From Mycobacterium sp. 852013-51886_SCH5428379 (lineage in GTDB: Bacteria; Actinomycetota; Actinomycetes; Mycobacteriales; Mycobacteriaceae): a stretch of DNA of 55,762 bases. The first letter of the stretch is position 1. Each line of letters begins with the position of its first letter. The notes under the pieces were generated by a model. The model saw only the letters and a list, made by a program, of their open reading frames with translations, was not told the origin of the DNA and made no database searches. Position numbers and translations under genes: made by a program. The DNA lies in contig NZ_LZSU01000032.1 of the NCBI RefSeq assembly GCF_001665575.1, positions 1 to 55,762 on the forward strand, given 5' to 3'. Below, one piece after another: positions 27,801 to 35,079 of this stretch.

Positions 27801-27830
27801 TTGCGCTCGACGACTGAAACACGTTCTAAT
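27801..27830 (+). promoter_or_regulatory. Promoter of the LLM gene with KstR-type operator
   Basis: -35 TTGCGC (27801-27806), 18 bp, -10 TCTAAT (27825-27830); the ATG at 27838 is 8 nt beyond, so the transcript is nearly leaderless. The 14-mer TGAAACACGTTCTA at 27815-27828 fits TnnAACnnGTTnnA, the KstR consensus, and covers the -10. Confidence 0.6.
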
Positions 27831-27837
27831 TCTCGCC

Positions 27838-28686
27838 ATGGACTACGGGCTCGTGCTTTTCACCAGCGACCGCGGCATCGCCCCGGCCACCGCCGCCAAA
27901 CTGGCCGACGACCACGGCTTCCGCACGTTCTACGTGCCCGAGCACACCCACATCCCGATCAAGCGCGCGGCGGCGCATCCGACCACCGGCGACGAGACGC
28001 TCCCCGACGACCGCTACATGCGGACCCTGGACCCGTGGGTCTCGCTGGGCACGGCGTGTGCGGTGACGTCGCGGGTGCGGTTGTCCACGGCGGTGGCACT
28101 GCCGGTCGAGCACGACCCGATCACGCTGGCCAAATCGATCGCGACGCTCGACCACCTGTCGGGCGGCCGGGTCAGCCTGGGTGTCGGGTTCGGCTGGAAC
28201 ACCGACGAACTCGCCGACCACAACGTGCCGCCCGGGCGTCGCCGCACGATGCTGCGCGAGTATCTGGAGGCGATGCGCGCGCTCTGGACGCAGGAGGAGG
28301 CGTCCTACGAGGGCGAATTCGTGAACTTCGGGCCCAGTTGGGCCTGGCCCAAGCCGGTGCAGGCCCACATCCCGGTGCTGGTCGGCGCCGCGGGCACAGA
28401 GAAGAACTTCAAGTGGATCGCACGTTCCGCGGACGGCTGGATCACCACACCCCGGGACTTCGACATCGACGCGCCGGTCAAGCTGCTGCAGGACACCTGG
28501 GCGGCCGCCGGCCGGGACGGCGCACCGCAGATCGTTGCGCTGGACTTCAAACCCGACGCCGACAAGCTCGCACGCTGGCGCGAACTCGGGGTGACCGAGG
28601 TGCTGTTCGGGCTGCCCGACAAATCCGAGGCCGAGGTCGCGGCGTACGTGGAACGGCTGGCAGGAAAGCTCGCCGCACTGGTGTGA
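27838..28686 (+). CDS. LLM-class F420-dependent-type oxidoreductase (Rv0953c-like)
   Basis: A 282-residue luciferase-like (TIGR03619-type) oxidoreductase: FYVPEHTHIP near the N-terminus, LSGGRVSLGVGFGWNTDEL in the middle and VPVLVGAAGTEK-type phosphate-binding region (IPVLVGAAG). Such mycobacterial proteins usually use F420; the substrate is unknown. Size and position match Rv0953c. A KstR-type box covers the promoter, suggesting a role or co-regulation with sterol catabolism. Divergent from sfnG; the stop overlaps the start of the next gene (GTGTGA). Confidence 0.88.
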   Translation: MDYGLVLFTSDRGIAPATAAKLADDHGFRTFYVPEHTHIPIKRAAAHPTTGDETLPDDRYMRTLDPWVSLGTACAVTSRVRLSTAVALPVEHDPITLAKSIATLDHLSGGRVSLGVGFGWNTDELADHNVPPGRRRTMLREYLEAMRALWTQEEASYEGEFVNFGPSWAWPKPVQAHIPVLVGAAGTEKNFKWIARSADGWITTPRDFDIDAPVKLLQDTWAAAGRDGAPQIVALDFKPDADKLARWRELGVTEVLFGLPDKSEAEVAAYVERLAGKLAALV

Positions 28687-29219
28687 GCGTCTCGATGCGA
28701 GCGCCATCAGCGGCCGTCGCCGCCGTGATCGCGCTCGCGGTCGGCACCGCACTGACCCCGCCGGCCGGTGCTCGCCCCGCCGACTTCCCGGATCTCGGGC
28801 GGTTCAGCAGCGCCGACCCGACGGCGTACATGCGGCCGTTCTCCCCTGCCGAACGCTGGGCCACGGGTTATCTGTTCTTCCAGACGCCGGGCGGTGTCAA
28901 CTGCGCCGCCGGCGCGGCGACCTGGTGCACGGGCCCCCTTCCGGGTGTTCCCGTGCCGCCGGGCGGTTGTGGGTCCGTCGATGCCGACGGCGGCGGGTTC
29001 CAGATCCGGACGACGCGTACGCCGTGCGTTCCGGGCTCCCCCGCCGTCCTGAACGTTGGCGAAAAGCTGACCAACGACACCTACGACATCGTGTGCGCGG
29101 TCGGCGCGGATGACGCGGATGACGCGGATGACGCGGATGACGCGGATGACATGGTCGCCTGCATCCGCGGCGACGGGCACGGCTTCGTTCTGCAGCCGTC
29201 CGGAAGCCGGACCTTCTGA
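28683..29219 (+). CDS. Small secreted cysteine-containing protein with DAD repeat
   Basis: 178 residues (GTG at 28683 overlapping the LLM stop; ATG at 28695 is an alternative). An N-terminal signal peptide (VIALAVGTALTPPAGARP) leads to a mature domain with six cysteines, suited to three disulfides, and a tract of Asp-Asp-Ala repeats encoded by five exact 9-bp units at 29106-29150. I do not recognise the family. The tight coupling to the LLM gene implies co-transcription from the KstR-boxed promoter. Confidence 0.7.
   Translation: MSVSMRAPSAAVAAVIALAVGTALTPPAGARPADFPDLGRFSSADPTAYMRPFSPAERWATGYLFFQTPGGVNCAAGAATWCTGPLPGVPVPPGGCGSVDADGGGFQIRTTRTPCVPGSPAVLNVGEKLTNDTYDIVCAVGADDADDADDADDADDMVACIRGDGHGFVLQPSGSRTF
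29106..29150. repeat. Five exact 9-bp tandem repeats (in-frame microsatellite)
   Basis: The unit GCGGATGAC occurs five times without change, adding (Ala-)Asp-Asp units in frame to the secreted protein. Copy-number change would lengthen or shorten the acidic tract without a frameshift. Confidence 0.95.
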
Positions 29220-29225
29220 GGCGCG

Positions 29226-30785
29226 CTACGCCAGCGTGGCCCGGTTCCCGTCCTCGGTCGAGGTCACCGCGATCCGCACGCCGAGCGGATCGCCGTCGCT
29301 GAGCAACGCCACCAGCTCCTCGTCCTCGGTGGTGGCCATGAACCGCGAATTGTCGGAATCCAACCGGCCCACGATGATCCCGGTGCGCACCGGCCAGTCG
29401 TAGCGCACCGAATACGTCTCGATGGTGCCCGTACCGGCGGGATCCTTGGTCACCGGCACGGTGGGCCAGGTCTCGACCTCTTTACGCAGCGGCACGCTGG
29501 TCGACGGCTTCCACTCCGTGGGCTGGGTGGAGTAGACGCCCACCGAGTACTTGCTCATGATGCCGCCGTTGGCGCCGACGAAGCCGAAAGCCCCTGGGCG
29601 GTCCCGCATCTGGGCGACAGTCTCGGCGATACCGTGCAGCGAGTAGCTGTTGCCGGGTCCGCCGAAGTAGGGCAGCCCGCCGGTCAGCGTCAGCCCGCGC
29701 GGATCGTCACCGTCGATCCCGAGCGCTTCGGCGGCGACGTACACGGGGAAGGGGAAGCAGCTGTACAGGTCGAACGTCGCGATGTCGTCGGCGCCGACGC
29801 CCGCCATCCGCAGCCCCTCGCGCACGGCGTGCACCGATGCGGGGCTCGCGCCGAGGTCGGGCCGGTCGAGCAGGGCCTGTTCCACCATGTCGGCGTGTCC
29901 GTGCAGGTACACCCACTTCTCTTCGGGCACACCGAGTTTGCGCGCTGCGGCCACCGACATCAGGATGACGGCCGCGCCCTGGTTCACGGTGTCGCGGGCG
30001 ACGAGGAGCCGCGTGTACGGATCGCAGATCATCCGGTTCTCGTCGGTGACGGTCTCGATCTCTTCGACCGAGCGTTCCACCGGCGATGACGAGAAGGGGT
30101 TCTTCGCAGCGATTTTCGACATCGGCGCGAAGAGTTCGGCCATCGACCGGCGGTAGTCGGCGACGCTGAGTCCGAGGCGGGCTCGACGTGCGTTGTCCAG
30201 CAGCGCGTACTGGACGGGCGCGCCGGTCAGTCCGTGTTTGACGGTGTATTCGTCGATGTAGTCGAAGATTCCGTGTCCGCGGTCCTCGAGTTGGCCCTCG
30301 ATGTGCTCGGTGAAGTCCGGTTTGTCGTCCCGGTTCGCGAAGTATTTCGCGGTGGATCCGGGTTCGGAACCGATGATCATCGCGATCTCGATCCGGCCCG
30401 CGGCGATCTCCCCGGCGAATTCGGTGACCACCTTCTGCGAGCCCTGCCCGCCGACGGGTTCGAGGATGACCCGCATCGGGTCGGCGCCGAAGCGCTTCAT
30501 CACCGATCGGGGATAGTTGTTCGACTTGCCGAGCGTGGCCGGCATGGGTCCGGAGATCTCGAACTGCCGCAGTCCGACGACCGTGTGCACTGCCTGGGCC
30601 ACGGCGTCGACGTCGGCGCCGGTGTCGGCGAGCGCCGCCCGCACGGCCTCGGTGGCCAGTTCGACGGCCGACATGCCGCGGTAGCCGGGGTCGTCGATGC
30701 GTTCGGTGAACTGTCCGACACCGACGAGGACCGGGGTCCGCGGGTCGACGGACGTGCGCTCGCGCGAGGACCCCGATAACGCCAT
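29226..30785 (-). CDS. Thiolase-like protein (acetyl-CoA acetyltransferase family, TLP1 type)
   Basis: 519 residues. The thiolase fold is recognisable (PVLVGVGQFTER, GSEPGST, ATFDLYSCFPFP, GGLPYFGGPGNSYSLHG, GANGGIMSKYSVG). The last ~90 residues form an extra domain (KDPAGTGTIETYSVRYD onward) as in mycobacterial thiolase-like protein type 1, which has an OB-like add-on. Whether it is an active thiolase is unclear: the usual C-terminal CxG motif is replaced by GANGG. ATG at 30785 has GAGGAGG 6 nt upstream. The promoter carries a KstR-type box, implying a sterol/lipid catabolic role. Confidence 0.88.
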   Translation of the reverse strand: MALSGSSRERTSVDPRTPVLVGVGQFTERIDDPGYRGMSAVELATEAVRAALADTGADVDAVAQAVHTVVGLRQFEISGPMPATLGKSNNYPRSVMKRFGADPMRVILEPVGGQGSQKVVTEFAGEIAAGRIEIAMIIGSEPGSTAKYFANRDDKPDFTEHIEGQLEDRGHGIFDYIDEYTVKHGLTGAPVQYALLDNARRARLGLSVADYRRSMAELFAPMSKIAAKNPFSSSPVERSVEEIETVTDENRMICDPYTRLLVARDTVNQGAAVILMSVAAARKLGVPEEKWVYLHGHADMVEQALLDRPDLGASPASVHAVREGLRMAGVGADDIATFDLYSCFPFPVYVAAEALGIDGDDPRGLTLTGGLPYFGGPGNSYSLHGIAETVAQMRDRPGAFGFVGANGGIMSKYSVGVYSTQPTEWKPSTSVPLRKEVETWPTVPVTKDPAGTGTIETYSVRYDWPVRTGIIVGRLDSDNSRFMATTEDEELVALLSDGDPLGVRIAVTSTEDGNRATLA

Positions 30786-30815
30786 GACAGACCTCCTCGC
30801 AACTGTTAATTCGAC

Positions 30816-30845
30816 AGGCTAACCGAAAACTAGAACGCGTTCCAA
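30816..30845 (-). promoter_or_regulatory. Promoter of the thiolase-like gene with KstR-type operator
   Basis: On the minus strand: -35 TTGGAA (30845-30840), 18 bp, -10 TAGCCT (30821-30816). The 14-mer TAGAACGCGTTCCA (plus strand, 30831-30844) fits TnnAACnnGTTnnA and covers the -35, as expected of a repressor site. Confidence 0.72.
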
Positions 30846-30881
30846 TCGCCCGTCCCGTGGGCCCGGCACCTCAGACGCGAA

Positions 30882-30910
30882 GTCCCCCGCACGCCGGGCG
30901 TGCGGGGGAC
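30882..30910 (-). terminator. Hairpin terminator after sucCD
   Basis: Arms 30882-30894 (GTCCCCCGCACGC) and 30898-30910 are exact complements with a 3-nt loop; pairing continues beyond a bulge (CGAA/TTCG). It begins 18 bp past the sucD stop. There is no T tract, as is usual for mycobacterial terminators. Confidence 0.75.
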
Positions 30911-30927
30911 CTTCGAGCGTTTCGGGC

Positions 30928-31830
<903 letters not shown>

Positions 31831-31847
31831 ATGTCATTCGTTCCGTT

Positions 31848-33011
31848 CTACTTCGCGGCCAGCTCGGCGGCCTTGTCGGCGCCTTCGTCCATGGTCTGGG
31901 CGAGGACCACCAGCGGGTGGTTGGCGTCGGCGAGGATCTTGCGGCCCTCCTCGACGCGGTTGCCGTCCAGGCGGACGACGAGGGGCTTGTTGGCCTCCTC
32001 GCCGAGGATCTCCAGCGCCTTGACGATGCCGTTGGCGACCGCGTCGCACGCGGTGATGCCGCCGAACACGTTGACGAACACGCTCTTGACCTGATCGTCA
32101 CCCAGGATGACGTCGAGCCCGTTGGCCATCACCTCAGCCGAGGCGCCGCCGCCGATGTCGAGGAAGTTGGCGGGCTTCACACCGCCGTGCTTCTCGCCCG
32201 CGTAGGCGACCACGTCGAGCGTCGACATGACCAGACCCGCGCCGTTGCCGATGATGCCGACCTGACCGTCGAGCTTGACGTAGTTGAGGTCGTTCTCCTT
32301 GGCCTTGAGCTCGAGCGGATCGGTGGCGTCCTTGTCCTCGAACTCCGCGTGCCCTTCCTGGCGGAAGTCGGCGTTCGCGTCGAGGGTGACCTTGCCGTCC
32401 AGCGCCAGGATCTGGTCGTCGGGCGTGCGCACCAGCGGATTGACCTCGACCAGCGTGGCGTCCTCCTTGACGAAGACCTCCCACAGCTTGGCGATCGTGA
32501 CCGCGGCGGCGTCGAGCACCTCGGCGGGCAGGTGACCCTTCTCGGCGATCTCACGGGCGAAGGCCTCGTCGACACCCTTCACGGCGTCGACGGGGATGCG
32601 CGCGAGGCGGTCGGGTTTGGTGGCGGCGACCTCTTCGATCTCCATACCGCCCTCGACCGAGCACATGGCCAGGTAGGTGCGGTTCGCACGGTCGAGCAGG
32701 AACGAGATGTAGTACTCCTCGGCGATGTCGCTGGCCTCGGCCACCAACAGCTTCTTGACGACGTGGCCCTTGATGTCGAGGCCGAGGATGTTCTGCGCGT
32801 GGGTGAACGCGTCGTCGGGGGTGGCGGCGTACTTCACGCCACCGGCCTTACCGCGGCCCCCGACCTTGACCTGCGCCTTGACCATGACCGGCTTGCCGAT
32901 CTCCTCGGCGATCGCCTTGGCGTCCTCGGCGGTGTCGGTCACCCGGCCGGGCGTGGTCGGAACGTTGTGCTTGGCGAACAGCTCTTTCGCCTGGTATTCG
33001 AAAAGATCCAT
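31848..33011 (-). CDS. sucC: Succinyl-CoA synthetase beta subunit
   Basis: 387 residues with an ATP-grasp domain ([15 protein letters not shown] start; [16 protein letters not shown] nucleotide loop; [10 protein letters not shown]) and a C-terminal ligase-CoA domain ([19 protein letters not shown]). ATG at 33011 is used, since the family starts MDLFEYQAK; the open frame reaches 33101. A minus-strand TAAGGT (33119-33114) could be the -10 of a promoter with a ~95-nt leader, without a clear -35. Confidence 0.98.
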   Translation of the reverse strand: MDLFEYQAKELFAKHNVPTTPGRVTDTAEDAKAIAEEIGKPVMVKAQVKVGGRGKAGGVKYAATPDDAFTHAQNILGLDIKGHVVKKLLVAEASDIAEEYYISFLLDRANRTYLAMCSVEGGMEIEEVAATKPDRLARIPVDAVKGVDEAFAREIAEKGHLPAEVLDAAAVTIAKLWEVFVKEDATLVEVNPLVRTPDDQILALDGKVTLDANADFRQEGHAEFEDKDATDPLELKAKENDLNYVKLDGQVGIIGNGAGLVMSTLDVVAYAGEKHGGVKPANFLDIGGGASAEVMANGLDVILGDDQVKSVFVNVFGGITACDAVANGIVKALEILGEEANKPLVVRLDGNRVEEGRKILADANHPLVVLAQTMDEGADKAAELAAK

Positions 33012-33225
33012 TGACTCACTGTCTTCTGTCGTTGATTCCCAGGTCGCACGGCTCTGGGCCCGTAGGACGAGACGATCGAAGCTCCGAACGTTTGCGCCCA
33101 AGGGGCTGGGGGAACCTTAGCTACACGGCCCGCAGCGTCTCGCACCGCCCACCTTCGTTGTGGTAGATCTCACCGCGCCCCCAAAGTGATACACCTCACA
33201 ATATGGGCAGGAATAGCGCCACAGG

Positions 33226-33255
33226 TTGCCACCAACATTGGGATTTGGTTAACGT
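33226..33255 (+). promoter_or_regulatory. Promoter candidate of the M23 peptidase gene
   Basis: -35 TTGCCA (33226-33231), 18 bp, -10 TAACGT (33250-33255). The expected start is near 33262, leaving a ~48-nt leader. Confidence 0.5.
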
Positions 33256-33272
33256 GCCATCTGGTCTCGACA

Positions 33273-33290
33273 GGTCACGTTCTGGTCACG
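33273..33290 (+). promoter_or_regulatory. Direct repeat GGTCACG in the M23 gene leader
   Basis: GGTCACG occurs at 33273-33279 and 33284-33290, an 11-bp (one helical turn) period. Direct hexamer repeats of GTCAC/GTAAC type at this period resemble reported MtrA-binding sites near cell-wall hydrolase genes; the resemblance is suggestive only. Confidence 0.35.
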
Positions 33291-33309
33291 ACGCAAGGAT
33301 TCCTCTCAG

Positions 33310-34416
33310 TTGGCAGCGCATCGTTCGTCCCGATCCCACACGGGAGCGACGACGGACGCCCGCTACCGGAAAACCGTTGCGCGACCGGCGGAGACACCCG
33401 CCGAAGTCACCGACATCATCCCGTTCAACGAGTTCGGCGAACTCGTCGACACCGCGGCTGACCTCGGCTTCCGGGACAACTCGACGTTCGACCGCGAAGC
33501 TCAGGTGATCCATGCCCCCGAGCTGGACGACCTGCACGACACCGACGACCTGATCCCGGTCCGCCTCGCCGTGCCCGCCGAGTTCCGCGCCAGGGCCGGC
33601 GACGCCGGACCGTCGGGCAAGGGCAGCTCGCACGCCTACCGCGACAGCCACACCGATGTGAGCGACGGCGGCGCCGCCACCGACATCATCGATCTGCGCG
33701 CCCGCACCGGGGCGCACCGCAAGGACGCCGAGGGGCCGGTCAAGAGCCGCCTGATGATCGCTGCGATGGCCGCAGGCGCCACCGCCGCCGGCGCCTACAC
33801 AATGGCCAACTCCGCCCCCGCTCCGGCATCGGCCGAGACGGTGCTCGCCGCCGGCGAGACGCCCGTCGAAGGCGCCTCGATCACCGGTTCGGTCGACGGA
33901 ATGCAGATCGTCACCGTGGCGTCGAAGACGAACTCGGCGGTGCACGCCGAGGAGGTCACCAAGGCCGCCGCCTTCGCCCAGGAGCGGGCCGAACGCGAGG
34001 CGCGCCAGCTGCGACCGCTGTTCGTGATGCCGACCCGGGGTGTGTGGACGTCGGGATTCGGCTACCGCTGGGGTGTGCTGCACGCCGGCATCGACATCGC
34101 CGGCCCCATCGGCACCCCGATTCTGGCCGCCGCGGACGGCGTGGTGATCGACGTCGGCCCGACCGCCGGCTACGGCGCCTGGGTCAAGCTGCGCCACGTC
34201 GACGGCACGGTCACGCTCTACGGCCACCTGAACACCTGGAACGTCTCGCTCGGCGAGCGCGTGATGGCGGGCGACCAGATCGCCACGATGGGCAACCGCG
34301 GCAATTCGACGGGCCCGCACCTGCATTTCGAGGTCATGGAGGACGGCTCGAACCGGGTGGACCCGGTCGGGTGGCTGGCCAAGCGCGGCCTGTCCACCGG
34401 CAGCTATGTTGGCTGA
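33310..34416 (+). CDS. M23 (LytM-type) metallopeptidase, Rv0950c-like
   Basis: 368 residues. A ~145-residue cytoplasmic, acidic N-terminus precedes one hydrophobic segment (LMIAAMAAGATAAGAYTMA), then a short linker with coiled-coil-like EAERE content, then the LytM domain: zinc ligands in HAGIDIA (HxxxD) and GPHLHFEV (HxH), with YGHLN between. It would cleave peptidoglycan cross-bridges in the periplasm or regulate such cleavage. TTG at 33310 is my choice (AAGGA 9 nt upstream; MAAHRSSRSH fits family N-termini). The following membrane protein starts right after its stop. Confidence 0.85.
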   Translation: MAAHRSSRSHTGATTDARYRKTVARPAETPAEVTDIIPFNEFGELVDTAADLGFRDNSTFDREAQVIHAPELDDLHDTDDLIPVRLAVPAEFRARAGDAGPSGKGSSHAYRDSHTDVSDGGAATDIIDLRARTGAHRKDAEGPVKSRLMIAAMAAGATAAGAYTMANSAPAPASAETVLAAGETPVEGASITGSVDGMQIVTVASKTNSAVHAEEVTKAAAFAQERAEREARQLRPLFVMPTRGVWTSGFGYRWGVLHAGIDIAGPIGTPILAAADGVVIDVGPTAGYGAWVKLRHVDGTVTLYGHLNTWNVSLGERVMAGDQIATMGNRGNSTGPHLHFEVMEDGSNRVDPVGWLAKRGLSTGSYVG

Positions 34417-35001
34417 GTGAGCGCTGCCGATCCGCCGCCCACTCAGGACGACACCCGCACCGGCATCATCCGCAGGCATCCGACCGGTGCGATTCCCTTA
34501 GCGGGTCACGATCCGCCGACCGGCATCATCCGCAGACACCCCACGGGCGCGATCCCGGTACCGCCGAGCGAACCGCAGACGTCCTACATCCCCCGTCCAC
34601 GGCCGCTGGAGATCCCGCCGGCCGCGCCAGGCCTCGACGCACGCAGCGCGATCGCCGCAGCGGTCCTCGGTGTGCTGTCGGGGTGGGCCACCGCCGTCAT
34701 CGCCACCGACCTGATCACCGGGTGGTGGCGGACCGACCGGTTGTTCTGCGTCGCGATCGGTTTCCTCACCGCGATCTCCGCGGCTGCGACCATCGGCGGG
34801 TTGATCATGCTGCTGCTGCGCCGCCGCATGGGGCGGCTGCTCATCGTGGTGGGTTGCGTGATCGGGCTGCTGATCTTCGCCAGCCTGTTCGTGGCGTCGG
34901 CCAAGTTCCCTTGGCTCGTCTACGCGATTCCCGTACTACCGCTGGCGGCCATCGTGGCCACCGCACTGCCCAGCACGGGGCGTTGGGTGCAGTCGGCGTA
35001 G
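34417..35001 (+). CDS. Small membrane protein with duplicated RRHPTGAIP motif
   Basis: 194 residues, GTG start immediately abutting the M23 stop. The first ~70 residues are proline-rich and contain two near-identical copies of TGIIRRHPTGAIP spaced 20 residues apart. The rest is four transmembrane helices (e.g. AIAAAVLGVLSGWATAVIA, LLIVVGCVIGLLIFASLFV). I do not recognise a function. Co-expression with the M23 peptidase suggests an envelope role, and the repeated cytoplasmic motif could be a docking or phosphorylation site (Thr in each copy). Confidence 0.8.
   Translation: MSAADPPPTQDDTRTGIIRRHPTGAIPLAGHDPPTGIIRRHPTGAIPVPPSEPQTSYIPRPRPLEIPPAAPGLDARSAIAAAVLGVLSGWATAVIATDLITGWWRTDRLFCVAIGFLTAISAAATIGGLIMLLLRRRMGRLLIVVGCVIGLLIFASLFVASAKFPWLVYAIPVLPLAAIVATALPSTGRWVQSA
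34459..34557 (+). repeat. Two ~39-bp direct repeats, 60 bp apart
   Basis: 34459-34497 and 34519-34557 are near-identical (ACCGGCATCATCCGCA start) and encode the duplicated TGIIRRHPTGAIP peptide. Divergence is mostly at third codon positions, pointing to selection on the peptide. Confidence 0.8.
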
Positions 35002-35020
35002 CGACCGGCATCGCACCGTT

Positions 35021-35074
35021 GAGACTGCTCTCAGATCACGAAATTGCGCGAAAACGCGATCTGTGCGCAGTCTC
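35021..35074. terminator. 54-bp nested palindrome between convergent genes
   Basis: GAGACTGC (35021-35028) pairs with GCAGTCTC (35067-35074), CAGATC (35032-35037) with GATCTG (35058-35063), and CGCG-AAAA-CGCG forms the tip. It stands between the small membrane protein gene and uvrD1, which converge, so it probably terminates both. Its form also resembles a dispersed mycobacterial palindromic repeat. Confidence 0.65.
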
Positions 35075-35079
35075 GGCGA

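Noticed and set aside
33012..33309. c-di-AMP (ydaO-type) riboswitch ahead of the M23 peptidase gene
   Set aside because: The conserved GC-rich core of that riboswitch could not be found; only a promoter and a direct repeat are visible.
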